Positions 8,866 through 18,479 of a DNA stretch of 64,000 bases are shown here, piece after piece. Numbering within the stretch: position 1 is the stretch's first letter; each line of letters starts with the position of its first letter. Both the position numbers and the translations under genes were made by a program. Origin of the DNA: F-183 sp964627455 (GTDB lineage: Bacteria; Acidobacteriota; Terriglobia; Bryobacterales; Bryobacteraceae); the NCBI GenBank assembly GCA_964627455.1, contig CAZVKC010000004.1, positions 97,904-161,903 of the forward strand. The letters run 5' to 3'. Below the pieces are notes generated by a model. It was not told the DNA's origin, made no database searches, and saw only the letters and a program-made list of their open reading frames with translations.

Positions 8866-9715
8866 TGGCCTGCTGATGGCGTTCGCGTGTTCGGCCGCCT
8901 CGCTCGAATGGAAAGACCTGGGCAACGGGCGGCTGCAATTGCTCGATCAAGGCAAGCCGGCGTTCGTATACAACTATGGGCCACAACTCGCCGATGGCGC
9001 CCCCGCCGATCGAAAACGCGCTTCGTACATTTATCCCATCTACACGCCCGCAGGCGTCAGCGTCACCGATGATTTCCCCAAGGATCACTACCATCACCGC
9101 GGTGTCTTCTGGGCTTGGCCCGTCGTCGAAACCGGTGCGGGAAAGAAGTACGACCTGTGGATGATGAAGGGCGGCATCGAAGATCGCTTCGAACGCTGGA
9201 TTACCCGCAAAGCCTCCGCGCGCGAAGCCATCCTCGAGATGGAAAACGGCTGGTATGCCGGCGGCGCGAAAATCCTCAAAGAGACCGTGCGCATCGTCGC
9301 AAAGCCTGCCGCAGGCGCGAAGTCGCGTGAACTCGACATCACTCTCACCCTCGAACCCCTCACCGGACCCGTGACCCTCAAAGGCTCACAGGAGAAAGGC
9401 AAGAGCTACGGCGGCCTCAGTGTGCGCTTCGCGCCGCGCGAGCAGACCTCGATCACGGCGGATACCGGCCCTGTCGCAAAGGACGAAGACCTGGTCAACC
9501 GCGCCTGGGCCGAATTCACCGGGACCTACACCGGCGGCAAGCGCGCTTCCCTGCGCATTGATTCGGATCCGCAGAATCCTGGTGGCAATCCGCAGTGGTG
9601 CCTCCGCTATTACGGATTTGCCGGCGCATCGTATCCGGGCCAGAACGGCGCCACATTCGAAAAGGGAAAGCCCGTCAAACTGCACTACAAAGTCACCCTC
9701 ACCGATCTGCCCTGA
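8846..9715 (+). CDS. Secreted DUF6807 (PmoA-like) family protein
   Basis: A 289-residue protein with a short signal (LLMAFACSAAS) and one beta-rich DUF6807 domain (PF14100). The hallmark segment DDFPKDHYHHRGVFWAW carries clustered histidines that could bind metal. The C-terminal part contains PQWCLRYYGFAGASYPG. Despite the historical name this family is not a methane monooxygenase. Related genes usually sit beside Gfo/Idh and sugar-isomerase genes, as here. It begins inside the end of the upstream gene, so it is probably the third gene of this operon. Biochemical role unknown. Confidence 0.78.
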   Translation: MKLRACSGLLMAFACSAASLEWKDLGNGRLQLLDQGKPAFVYNYGPQLADGAPADRKRASYIYPIYTPAGVSVTDDFPKDHYHHRGVFWAWPVVETGAGKKYDLWMMKGGIEDRFERWITRKASAREAILEMENGWYAGGAKILKETVRIVAKPAAGAKSRELDITLTLEPLTGPVTLKGSQEKGKSYGGLSVRFAPREQTSITADTGPVAKDEDLVNRAWAEFTGTYTGGKRASLRIDSDPQNPGGNPQWCLRYYGFAGASYPGQNGATFEKGKPVKLHYKVTLTDLP

Positions 9716-9772
9716 GCAAAGCCTGATCCAATAATCGTGATAGGATTTCCCAAAGTAGGAGAACGTCACGCC

Positions 9773-10669
9773 ATGTCTCTTTGCTCAAGAAGAAGATTCC
9801 TCAAAGCTGCCGGTATCGCCGCGGGCGCATTCGCGGGAGCCGCCAGCAGCAGCCTGCCGGTCATTGCAGCCCCCGGTGGCAAGGCCACCGATTGGGTTAC
9901 GCTCGGCAGGTCGGGCGTCAAAGTCACCCGTCTCGCGTTCGGCACCGGCACCATGAGCGGCCGCGTCCAGCGCGAACTCGGCCAGGATCAGTTCACCCGT
10001 CTTGTCCGCTACGCGTACGACAACGGCATCCGCTTCTTTGAAACAGCGGAAAGCTACGGCGAAATGCACAAGATGCTCGGCATTGCGCTGAAAGGCATCC
10101 CGCGTGACTCCTACCGGCTGATGTCCAAGGTCACAACGCGCGAAGGCGTGGATCCGCAGACCAAGATCGACGAACTGCGCAAACTCGCGAATACCGATTA
10201 CTTCGACGTCCTCCTTCTGCACTACCAGCACACCGGAACGTGGCCAACCGATACGGCCCGCTGGCAGGATGGGATCTCCGAAGCGAAGCACAAGAAAGCC
10301 GTCGTGGGACAGGGCGCCTCGGTGCACGGCCTGCCCGCCCTCCGCAAGATGCCGGCCAACAAGTGGCTCGAAGTCGCGATGATTCGCATGAATCACAACG
10401 GCACCAAGATGGACGCAGAGGACTTCGCCACCCGCGGACTCGGCAGTGTGCCGGAAGTCGTGCAGCACACCAAGACCGTACACACCGAAGGCATGGGCGT
10501 CATCAGTATGAAGCTCATCGGCGAAGGCGCGTTCACCAATCGCGACGATCGCAAGGCCGCGATGAAGTTCGCGTTCCGCAACGCAGGCGTCGACAGCGTC
10601 ACGGTCGGATTCAAGAACACCGCCGAGATCGACGAAGCGATCGAGAACCTCAACCAGGCACTGGCCTAG
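9773..10669 (+). CDS. Tat-exported aldo/keto reductase
   Basis: Aldo/keto reductase of 298 residues with a strong twin-arginine signal (SRRRFLKAAGIAAGAFAGA). The mature part starts WVTLGRSGVKVTRLAFGTG, followed by FFETAESYGE (the Asp of the usual Asp-Tyr pair is replaced by Glu, Tyr kept), MSKVTTRE with the catalytic Lys, and DVLLLHYQH. AGGAG lies 11 bases before ATG 9773. Its stop codon overlaps the stop of the opposing gene by four bases. Substrate unknown. Confidence 0.85.
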   Translation: MSLCSRRRFLKAAGIAAGAFAGAASSSLPVIAAPGGKATDWVTLGRSGVKVTRLAFGTGTMSGRVQRELGQDQFTRLVRYAYDNGIRFFETAESYGEMHKMLGIALKGIPRDSYRLMSKVTTREGVDPQTKIDELRKLANTDYFDVLLLHYQHTGTWPTDTARWQDGISEAKHKKAVVGQGASVHGLPALRKMPANKWLEVAMIRMNHNGTKMDAEDFATRGLGSVPEVVQHTKTVHTEGMGVISMKLIGEGAFTNRDDRKAAMKFAFRNAGVDSVTVGFKNTAEIDEAIENLNQALA

Positions 10670-12159
10670 GCGAGCCCGAACTCACGGATCGCATCGCCGG
10701 CGCCGGTCAGGTTCGCCAGCATCATTTCCGAATATTTGCGAGACAGCAACACGCCGTGGGCTCCTGCTTTCAGAGCAGCGAGTACCGCGGCGCGTGTGCC
10801 TTGGCGCGTGCTTCTGCTGTGATTCAGTTCCGTCGGGATATCGATGTCGATACCCGGCCAGATGAGCGTCTTCGTACCCGCCGCGCCTGCCATCGCGCGC
10901 TTCGTCTCGCGAAAGACATAGTCCGAAGACAGTCCCGTAAAGGGGATCTGCGCGTACGACCGCTCCTGGTAGTTCATCACGCGATAGTGGAACTCCAGCG
11001 CCTCGTCTTTCGGCAGATCGCCGTACACGCTGCCCGTGATGCTGTCGATGTAACTCGCCATCCGCTCGCCGCCGCAGTTGTGATAGATCACGATTTTCAG
11101 GAAGTCCGACACCGGCGCGAGTTCCTGCAGGTCCTGTTCGGCGCGATACCAGGGACTGAACGAGTTCGTGTGCCAGATGTGCCATCCCACCGGCAGCGTC
11201 GCCTTCGCGGACTTCACCGTCTTATAGATCCCGCCGTAGACTTCACGCAGGCTGCTGTGGAACATGTGCTCCCACGCGAGGATTTCCGGATATCGCATCA
11301 GGATCCGCCAGAACAAAACATAGTGGCCGTCCACCGGATGCTTGCCGCCCTTCGACGTTTTCACGAACTGCTCCAGTTGCCGGTAGCCTTCCTTCGCGCG
11401 ATCCGCATTCACGCCGGCCTCGCGCGCTTTTCGCAGGCAATGCTCGCAGAAACAGCCAACGCGTGACGGATCGCTGCTTCGCCCGCCATGCGAGGATCCG
11501 AGCGCCGTGCCCAGCGCGCCGTGCCGTTCAGAACCCCACATGATGCCGTCGACGTCATAGCTGCGCGCGTAATCCTCGACCAGCCCGTTGAGAAAGTTGC
11601 GATGGTCCGGATGATTGAGGCACAGAGTGTTGCGCCGCCGCCCGTAGAGATCGATCTCCTGCACCTTCTCGATATTCGGCACGTCGTTGCGCCACACATC
11701 CTCGAGCCAGCAGATGGTGTTCATGCCGCGCTTCTTCGCATTGGGCAACACCGTCGCGAGGATGTCGAGATCCCCGTGGTCGCGAGCGCGCGTGTCGGTC
11801 AATACGGTGTTCTTGTAGTACTGCGGATGCACCGTCGCATAGTTGCCGCCGCGGAAATTGAGGTCGTACTCCTGCTTACCGTGGTCCGGCAGCGGTTGCC
11901 CGGGGACCTGCCGGCCCGCAATGCCGCGGCCGTAGGTGAACACCGCAAGAAAGATCGTGTTGATCGCGGCGCGTTGCTGAAATGCGTCGAGCACTTTGTC
12001 GACGCCTTCATCGACAAACGACACGGCGCCCGCCTGGATGCCGATCATCTTCTGATCGAAAGGTACGGATCCGGCGAAGGGTGTGTATCCGCTCTGGGCG
12101 GCTTGCATCTGAGCGGCGGCGGCTGCAGTTGTGCCGCCGAGGAAGGTCCGGCGATTCAT
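10666..12159 (-). CDS. Tat-exported TIM-barrel, glycosidase-like protein
   Basis: A 497-residue protein with a Tat-type N-terminus (MNRRTFLGGTTAAAAA). The mature part looks like a glycoside-hydrolase-type barrel: strand and Asp/Glu segments ICWLEDVW, DGIMWGSERHGAL and LIWPGIDID are typical of barrel strand ends, and a Cys cluster CFCEHC is present. I cannot assign a CAZy family. It is the last gene of a minus-strand run NagA, ROK kinase, Gfo/Idh, this gene, with an 80-base gap, so it may help release or recognise amino sugars. It converges with the aldo/keto reductase. Confidence 0.65.
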   Translation of the reverse strand: MNRRTFLGGTTAAAAAQMQAAQSGYTPFAGSVPFDQKMIGIQAGAVSFVDEGVDKVLDAFQQRAAINTIFLAVFTYGRGIAGRQVPGQPLPDHGKQEYDLNFRGGNYATVHPQYYKNTVLTDTRARDHGDLDILATVLPNAKKRGMNTICWLEDVWRNDVPNIEKVQEIDLYGRRRNTLCLNHPDHRNFLNGLVEDYARSYDVDGIMWGSERHGALGTALGSSHGGRSSDPSRVGCFCEHCLRKAREAGVNADRAKEGYRQLEQFVKTSKGGKHPVDGHYVLFWRILMRYPEILAWEHMFHSSLREVYGGIYKTVKSAKATLPVGWHIWHTNSFSPWYRAEQDLQELAPVSDFLKIVIYHNCGGERMASYIDSITGSVYGDLPKDEALEFHYRVMNYQERSYAQIPFTGLSSDYVFRETKRAMAGAAGTKTLIWPGIDIDIPTELNHSRSTRQGTRAAVLAALKAGAHGVLLSRKYSEMMLANLTGAGDAIREFGLA

Positions 12160-12239
12160 GAGAGAACTGCCTCCTGGACGATGGAAAGATTGCAGGCAGG
12201 CTCACGACATCACAACGAATTCAGGTAGTCAAGGGTCGC

Positions 12240-13412
12240 TCACCCGCCAAGAGGATGAGACCTGCTTTGCAGCGGAAACGACACGCGTCCACCCGATTGC
12301 TGCGCGCGATACACGCCGTGGACCATCTCGATCGTCCACCGTCCGTCCTCTTCGTTGCAGCACGGCTTCGAATCGCGTTCGATCGCGCGCACCAGGTCCG
12401 CGACCATGAGTTGATTTGCGAGGATCTCAGAACCATAGCGAGCGCGCAAACTTTGGCCGGCCGCATCGGGCTGCGCATCCACGGACTCCCATTGCACCTT
12501 CGAATCCGGCAGCCATGAAGGCGTGCGCAGGATGTACAAGCCCCCGGCCGGATAAATCGCATTCGGCAGGAACAGCACGCCCTTGCTGCCGTAAATCCAC
12601 GTTCCAAATCGCAGGTCATGCGTATCTGCGACGGCGCGCGATGCGAAATATCCATGCACGCCGTTAGCGAACGCGAACGCCGCGGCGATCTGCCGGCCGG
12701 CCACGGGACCGATCGGTTCGGAAGGCTGCGTCACATCCGCCGGACCGATCTCGCGGCCCTCTTTGCTGGTGACATGCGCCGTCACCCACGCAGGATTCCC
12801 CAGGAAAAACCGCATCATGTCGAACAGATGTGACCCGAGCACCATCATGTCCTCGCCGCCCGCACGGCGGTCTTCCTTGCCTCGCGCGCGGATCTCCTCG
12901 ATCTCGCCTATCTCACCGGCGTCAATCAACGCCTTCGCACGCAACGTGAACGGCGACGTTCGCATCTGGTGCGCGATCTGCGCCTTCACCTTGTTCCGCC
13001 GCACCGCATCCACCATGCGATCCGCATCCGCCAGCGTCAGCGCGAACGGCTTCTCCATGTAGATATGCGCGCCGGCGTCGGCCGCTGCAGTCACCATCTC
13101 CACGCGCTGATCCATCCATCGCGGACCAATCCCGACGATGTCCGGCTTCTCGCGCCGCAGCATCTCGCGATAATCCGCATACGAACGCAGTGCGCCCGTG
13201 CGAGTCACGGCCTTCGCTCGTCCCGCCTCATCGACGTCCGCGACCGCGACGATCTCCATGTTGTCGAACGCACGCCACACCGTGTCGATGCCGTGACCGT
13301 AGTTCCCCCGGCCCGTGTGGCCGATCACAGCCACGCGATACCGCTTCAACGCGGCGGCAGCCAAAGGCAACCCGGCAAGTGCAAGTAACGATGATCGTCT
13401 GGTGGTCCTCAT
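12240..13412 (-). CDS. Gfo/Idh/MocA family oxidoreductase, exported
   Basis: A 390-residue NAD(P)-dependent oxidoreductase. The N-terminus MRTTRRSSLLALAGLPLAA is Tat- or Sec-like. The Rossmann motif VAVIGHTGRGNYGHG and the conserved IYMEKPFALT follow, then a C-terminal domain containing GTWIYGSKGVLF. The ATG at 13412 was chosen because upstream in-frame sequence is antisense to the kinase gene's end. It lies 40 bases downstream of the ROK-like kinase gene. Context suggests processing of an amino sugar or a related sugar. Confidence 0.85.
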   Translation of the reverse strand: MRTTRRSSLLALAGLPLAAAALKRYRVAVIGHTGRGNYGHGIDTVWRAFDNMEIVAVADVDEAGRAKAVTRTGALRSYADYREMLRREKPDIVGIGPRWMDQRVEMVTAAADAGAHIYMEKPFALTLADADRMVDAVRRNKVKAQIAHQMRTSPFTLRAKALIDAGEIGEIEEIRARGKEDRRAGGEDMMVLGSHLFDMMRFFLGNPAWVTAHVTSKEGREIGPADVTQPSEPIGPVAGRQIAAAFAFANGVHGYFASRAVADTHDLRFGTWIYGSKGVLFLPNAIYPAGGLYILRTPSWLPDSKVQWESVDAQPDAAGQSLRARYGSEILANQLMVADLVRAIERDSKPCCNEEDGRWTIEMVHGVYRAQQSGGRVSFPLQSRSHPLGG

Positions 13413-13452
13413 AGTTCGACTATCGCGGTCCACCCTATCACACGGTCGTGTC

Positions 13453-14826
13453 CTAACGGATCTGTGGCAACGACGCAGCCGCGGCTGCCTGGCCGACTCG
13501 CCGGCTTGCCTCATCCGGCAGCCGTACGTCGATACTCAAATTCGGGAACTCCGCCGCCAGCACCTCGTTCGCGACACGCAGGATGATGTCGCCGCCTTCG
13601 CCCGTCGTCACGCGGCCCATCACCAGCACCGTCCCGATGTCGTAGTAGTTCGCGTAATGCGCCAGCGCGTATCCGAAGTACGCGCCGATCGTCTGGTAAA
13701 TCTTCGCCGCCCGCGGATCTCCCTGTTTCATCAGCGCCTGCACGTTCTCCAGCCGCTCCGGGACCCCCATCTCCGCCGGGAACGCAATCCCCGCCGGACC
13801 CAGCAGCCGGTTCACCGCCTGCTGCGACAGATACTGCACGCCGCACCCGCGATCGTTGGACCACTCATCCGCCGGAGCCAGCGGATTCACATCAATCGGC
13901 ACGAACGCCAGCTCGTCGAGCCAAGTCGTGATGTTCCCGGCGCCGTCCACATAACCCGCCGCGAGACTGCTGCCGAATGCCAGCCCCAGCACGCGGTTGC
14001 GATTCAGCGACATCGAACCCGCGAGCGCCGACACCGCGCCGTCGTTCGCCACCACCACCGGGATCCCGCCGTATTCAGCGCGGATCCGGTGGTACATCGG
14101 CACGATCTCGCTCTCGAACTTGTCGCGCGGAACCCCACGGAACAGCGACGCCACACGCGGTTCGTTCGCAATGTACACGCCTGCCGAACTCACACCGATC
14201 GCATCCACACACGGCAATGTATCCGCCGCGGCGCGAATTGCGTGCCGGATGTGCTCGTAGTGATACGCCGGGTCCGCCTGTGGTTTCGGATCCCACTTGA
14301 ACTCCGAAGCGAACGTCGTCACGCCGTCTTTCTCGGCGTATGCTTTGATGTCCGACGCGCCCTTGTCGATCGCCACGCGGCAGCCGCCCGTGTGACGTCC
14401 GAGCGGCAGCGTCACCGCCGACGCCTTCGGAAACGCATTGCCCGGCGCATGCACGATCTCACAGGGCCGCCCGTAAATCGTGGGACCCATCACCTCGAGA
14501 TCGAACAACCGCTCCGCCGAATAGCGATACACATAATCGCGAAGCAGTTGCACCAGATGTTCCGGACCATCGATGTGAATCCGGAATCCGCCCACGGCCC
14601 ACAGCAGGAACTTCACTTCCCGCTCGAGGAACCGCAGGTTCACCGCGATGTCATCGCGTGAAATCGCGCGCTCGAACACATACGTCGAGCCGTCACCCTG
14701 CTCAATCGCAATGCGGACAGGCTGCGAATTGCCCTCGATCTTCTTCGCAAACGCGCGCCACGCGAGCGCCGCCGGGCGGAACTCCGAATCGAGAACCGGC
14801 TGAATTTTGGGAACGATCAGGTCCAT
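13453..14826 (-). CDS. ROK/ASKHA-family sugar kinase-like protein
   Basis: A 457-residue protein with an actin-like ATPase (ASKHA) fold: the phosphate-binding segment GGCRVAIDKGASDIKAYA, the sugar-site region DAIGVSSAGVYI, VVANDGAVSALAGSM and a C-terminal GTVLVMGRVTTGEGG. It is longer than typical ROK kinases (about 300 residues) because of an extra N-terminal region of about 140 residues. It begins nine bases after the nagA-like gene stops. The likely role is phosphorylation of an amino sugar such as GlcNAc before deacetylation, inferred from context. Confidence 0.72.
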   Translation of the reverse strand: MDLIVPKIQPVLDSEFRPAALAWRAFAKKIEGNSQPVRIAIEQGDGSTYVFERAISRDDIAVNLRFLEREVKFLLWAVGGFRIHIDGPEHLVQLLRDYVYRYSAERLFDLEVMGPTIYGRPCEIVHAPGNAFPKASAVTLPLGRHTGGCRVAIDKGASDIKAYAEKDGVTTFASEFKWDPKPQADPAYHYEHIRHAIRAAADTLPCVDAIGVSSAGVYIANEPRVASLFRGVPRDKFESEIVPMYHRIRAEYGGIPVVVANDGAVSALAGSMSLNRNRVLGLAFGSSLAAGYVDGAGNITTWLDELAFVPIDVNPLAPADEWSNDRGCGVQYLSQQAVNRLLGPAGIAFPAEMGVPERLENVQALMKQGDPRAAKIYQTIGAYFGYALAHYANYYDIGTVLVMGRVTTGEGGDIILRVANEVLAAEFPNLSIDVRLPDEASRRVGQAAAAASLPQIR

Positions 14827-14835
14827 TGTGTTTGA

Positions 14836-15873
14836 CTAAGCTCCAACTACAGGCACGTATGCGCCGTCGCGGAACGTCACGCCGCCCGAATGCCGCGGCG
14901 TTGCGGATACAACATCGATCCCGAACCGGCTGAGAGAAGGTTGCAGAAATGCGGCGGCGTTCACCGTGACGGCGCGCTCGACGATGTCGCGCGACACACC
15001 CCATTCCACGGCGATGTTCATACACTCGATCAGCGATGTGCACGATCCGCTCAAATCATAGGACCGCACGCGGCCGGCCTCGTCGCGCCGGATCTCGAAC
15101 GTCCGATTCCACAACTGCGCCGTCGTACCCACCGGCGCGCCAATAAGAGGACTCTCGTCCGAAACGAAGATCACCTTATCGGGACCCTTGCTCTGTGCCA
15201 TCAACTGCACCGCATACGCCGGCACGTGCACCGCATCCGGAATAATCATCGAAAACGCGCGGCGATCCGTGAATTGCGCGATCATACGCAGGTCCTTCGC
15301 TGTGATCTTGTCGCGGGTCGCGGCGTTCAACACATGCGTGAACCCGGTCGCGCCTGCCTCCAGCCCAGCCTGAATCTGCTCGACCGTCGGATTCTGATGT
15401 CCCAGGCTGACGCTCACGCCTTTGCCGGCCAGATAGCGGATGGTGTCCACGGCGCCCGGCCGTTCCGCCGCCATCGTGATGAATCCGATGAATCCGCCGG
15501 ACCATTCCACCAACTGCTCGGCAAACTCCACCGTCGGATCGCGGCGCAGCTCGACGTTGTGCGCGCCCATGCACTCGGGCGCAAGAAACGGGCCTTCGAG
15601 GTGCGGCGGCAGGATCCCTTTGCCCCAGTCGTGTTCGCGAGCCTCGCGAAAAACCGGCAAATTGCGGCGATACGCCTCAGGACTCGCCGTCACCATGGTC
15701 GGACAAAAGTAGCCGTAGCCGAGGCTATAGTAATAACGCGCTACGGCCTCGAGTTGATCGAGTGTGAGGTCCGGCGCATCGAAGGCAACAAAGCCCGACC
15801 ATTCGCCAGTAGCCGCTGAAAATGTAGGTCCCCCGTTCGCCTGCAGCGAAAGAGGATAAAGAGTTTGGGTCAC
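14836..15873 (-). CDS. nagA: N-acetylglucosamine-6-phosphate deacetylase-like
   Basis: Amidohydrolase-superfamily enzyme of 345 residues that would remove acetate from N-acetylhexosamine 6-phosphate. Characteristic segments are PPHLEGPFLAPECMGAHN, VSLGHQNPT with a metal-ligand His, GFTHVLNA, and VSDESPL with the catalytic Asp. The protein is slightly shorter than typical NagA and starts directly with the catalytic barrel; the usual first beta-sandwich strands are reduced. It is the first gene of the minus-strand amino-sugar run. The 157-base gap upstream to the divergent unknown gene must hold its promoter. Confidence 0.8.
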   Translation of the reverse strand: MTQTLYPLSLQANGGPTFSAATGEWSGFVAFDAPDLTLDQLEAVARYYYSLGYGYFCPTMVTASPEAYRRNLPVFREAREHDWGKGILPPHLEGPFLAPECMGAHNVELRRDPTVEFAEQLVEWSGGFIGFITMAAERPGAVDTIRYLAGKGVSVSLGHQNPTVEQIQAGLEAGATGFTHVLNAATRDKITAKDLRMIAQFTDRRAFSMIIPDAVHVPAYAVQLMAQSKGPDKVIFVSDESPLIGAPVGTTAQLWNRTFEIRRDEAGRVRSYDLSGSCTSLIECMNIAVEWGVSRDIVERAVTVNAAAFLQPSLSRFGIDVVSATPRHSGGVTFRDGAYVPVVGA

Positions 15874-16030
15874 GGATGTCAGTCTCCGAATGGAGAGAAC
15901 GAATCTCCCCTAAATTTCAGGATACGCTTCGGAGACCCGCGACCGTGCGAATTACTAGTTCTCCCTTGATGTCGTCACGTCTGCGCTCCCTGCAGTTGTG
16001 ATATGTTCAGTCGCACGATCGCGAAGTCGC

Positions 16031-17296
16031 ATGGCAGAAAAACACTCGTGGACATTCAAGTCTCGTCTCCGGGCCAGGACCTTTGGTTGGAAAGCATCCA
16101 GCCTTGCGATCAAGCGGATCAAAGAGGCCGTCTCCGAAATACGAAAGGTCAGCCGCGCCGATCCGGTGACCGCGGCGGACGGCGCGGTTACTCTCTTTGA
16201 ACGATTCTGGCCCGCGCTGGAACACGTCGACAGCTCATCCGGAGCCTTGGGCAATGCCGTGAATTGGGCTCAGGAAGAGTTGCTGCCCCTGGTGATCGCG
16301 GCTCCGGCCGATCGCAAAACCCGCGACAAGTGGCTCGAACGACTCTGGCAGGCGATTCAGGATGACGGCGTCGATTACCTCAGTGTTGTCGAGGACCACT
16401 GGGGTGAACTCTGTGCCTCCCCTGATGTTGCCTCACATTGGGCCGACCAGTTCGTCGACTTGATCCGCCTGGTTTGGTCCGATCGCAGGCCCGGCGCATA
16501 TGTCAATGGAACGAGCCTCTGTTTCTCCAGCCTTCTCGCGGCGGGCCGCCATCGCGATATTTGGGACCTCCTCGCCATTGCCCGCTTCCCTTTCTGGCCC
16601 TATCGCAAGTTCGGCGTGGCTGCGTTGGTCAAAGAAGGCCGCCTCGAAGAGGCCATTGAGTATGCCGAGGCAAGCCGGGGATTGAACCAGCGTGACCGCT
16701 CGATCGATGCAGCCTGCGAGCGGATCCTGTTAGACGCCGGCAGGGCTGACGAAGCCTACGAGCGGTACGCACTCACGCCAAGCGAGTCCGCGACTGGCCT
16801 TGCGGCCTTTCGCGCCATCGCCAGGAAGTATCCGCATCGTGACCCTGCCGGTATTTTGCTGGATCTCGCAAACGCCTACGGCGATCCTGGGCGATTCTTC
16901 GCTGCCGCGAAAGACGCGGGCTTTTATGACGTGGCGCTTCAATTTGCACAAACGGGCCGAACCGACCCTCGGACCCTTTCTCGCGCCGCGCGCGACCTTG
17001 CAGCCACGCAACCGGACTTCGCGATGACGGTGGGACGTCTCGCGTTGGAGCGGCTCCTGCAAGGGTATGGATATGAAGTGACGTATCTGGATGTCTCCGA
17101 CGCGTACCGTCATTTCGTGGAGGCCGCGGATCGGTTGGGACTAAAGGAATCCGCGATTCACGATGCCGTCGGACTCGCGAAGTTCGCAAAGGCCCATCAA
17201 CCGAACGCCGTCGCGGAAGCTCTCCTGCGAGCGGCCGCCGGGCCAGACGTCTTCCTGGCTCCTCCTAAATTCGTCGAAAGACGAGGACGGCGTTGA
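16031..17296 (+). CDS. Conserved hypothetical protein with helical repeats, 421 aa
   Basis: An all-helical, soluble protein. The middle contains TPR-like units such as GRLEEAIEYAEASRGLNQRD and ERILLDAGRADEAYERY, followed by AKDAGFYDVALQFA. This pattern recurs in a widespread bacterial family of unknown function. No signal peptide, membrane segment or catalytic motif is seen. ATG 16031 gives MAEKHSWTFKSR. Its 3' end overlaps the ketosynthase gene convergently by 32 bases. A scaffold role is possible; no context supports a specific function. Confidence 0.7.
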   Translation: MAEKHSWTFKSRLRARTFGWKASSLAIKRIKEAVSEIRKVSRADPVTAADGAVTLFERFWPALEHVDSSSGALGNAVNWAQEELLPLVIAAPADRKTRDKWLERLWQAIQDDGVDYLSVVEDHWGELCASPDVASHWADQFVDLIRLVWSDRRPGAYVNGTSLCFSSLLAAGRHRDIWDLLAIARFPFWPYRKFGVAALVKEGRLEEAIEYAEASRGLNQRDRSIDAACERILLDAGRADEAYERYALTPSESATGLAAFRAIARKYPHRDPAGILLDLANAYGDPGRFFAAAKDAGFYDVALQFAQTGRTDPRTLSRAARDLAATQPDFAMTVGRLALERLLQGYGYEVTYLDVSDAYRHFVEAADRLGLKESAIHDAVGLAKFAKAHQPNAVAEALLRAAAGPDVFLAPPKFVERRGRR

Positions 17297-18470
17297 GTCC
17301 GCCAAACGCGAACGAGTTCGACATCGCCGCCTCCACACGCACCTCGCGTGGACCTTCGATCACGTAGTCGAGGTCGCACTCCGGGTCGGACTCCTGGTAA
17401 TTCGCCGTCGGAGGCAACACGCCATGGTGAACAGCCAACACCGTCGCCACCGCCTCCACGGCGCCCGCCGCTCCGAGCGTGTGCCCGTGTACCGCCTTGG
17501 TGGAACTCACGGCAGGGCAACGAGACCCAAACACGTCTCGAATCGCGGCCGTCTCGGTGACATCGTTCGCCTTGGTTCCCGTGCCGTGCGCGTTGATGTA
17601 CCCGATCTGCTCGCACTCGATTCGCGCATCGGCAATCGCCGCGCGCATCGCTTTCGCCGCGCCGTTCGCCGATGGCATCGTGATGTGGTGAGCGTCCGAA
17701 GACATGCCGAATCCGCAAAGCTCCGCGTAAATCCGGGCCCCGCGAGCGAGCGCCGCATCCAATGGTTCGAGAACCAGCATCGCGGCACCTTCGCCCAGCA
17801 CGAGTCCCGTGCGATTGCGTGAAAAAGGCCGGCATGTGTCCGTCGCCAGCACGCGCATCGCCTCCCAGGCGCGGATCACTCCCATCGTGAACGGCGCCTC
17901 GCTCCCTCCAGCCAGAGCGCAATCTACGCTGCCGTTTCGCACCAGCCAGAACGCCTGCCCGATCGCGTGAGCGGCCGACGAACACGCCGTGCTAACCGTC
18001 CAGGCAGGGCCTGTCACGCCGAACTCCAGGCAGAGTTGACTGGTCAGCGCATTGTGCATCGCCTTCGGGATCGACATCGGATGAAAACGCTGCGCCCCCT
18101 GGCCGTACATCTGAAAGTAACCATCGTCTTCGATGTACTTGCCGCCCAGCGACGTGCCCGTGGCGATCGCCGTATTCGCCGCCAGTTCCGGCGAAAACAC
18201 AAGGCCGGCGTCGCGCACCGCGTCACGCCCGGCTACGACGCCGAACTGTGCGAAACGATCCAGGTAATCCGCCTGCTTAGGATCCATGTGTGCAAGTGGA
18301 TCGAAGGCCGGTGCCTGCGCGGCGCAGGCCATTCGCGGCTGGCCGCGCAAGTTGCCGCCGGCCAGCGGACCAATTCCGGAACGCCCGCTGCATAAGGCGA
18401 TCCGGAAGTCATCCGGCGTCTGCCCAGCCGCCGACACCACGCCAACTCCCGTGATTGCGACACGTCGCAT
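17265..18470 (-). CDS. Beta-ketoacyl-ACP synthase (FabF/NodE type)
   Basis: Condensing enzyme of 401 residues that elongates an acyl chain using malonyl-ACP. The full KAS I/II catalytic triad is visible: Cys163 in STACSSA, His295 in NAHGTGT and His330 in HGHTLGAAG. The C-terminus SFAFGGLNAVLVF is typical. It is the last gene of a seven-gene minus-strand operon; nine bases separate it from the acyl carrier protein gene. Because it is linked to a dedicated ACP and a type III polyketide synthase, it probably makes a specialised fatty acyl starter rather than serving bulk lipid synthesis. Confidence 0.92.
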   Translation of the reverse strand: MRRVAITGVGVVSAAGQTPDDFRIALCSGRSGIGPLAGGNLRGQPRMACAAQAPAFDPLAHMDPKQADYLDRFAQFGVVAGRDAVRDAGLVFSPELAANTAIATGTSLGGKYIEDDGYFQMYGQGAQRFHPMSIPKAMHNALTSQLCLEFGVTGPAWTVSTACSSAAHAIGQAFWLVRNGSVDCALAGGSEAPFTMGVIRAWEAMRVLATDTCRPFSRNRTGLVLGEGAAMLVLEPLDAALARGARIYAELCGFGMSSDAHHITMPSANGAAKAMRAAIADARIECEQIGYINAHGTGTKANDVTETAAIRDVFGSRCPAVSSTKAVHGHTLGAAGAVEAVATVLAVHHGVLPPTANYQESDPECDLDYVIEGPREVRVEAAMSNSFAFGGLNAVLVFRRI

Positions 18471-18479
18471 GCCGGTGGA

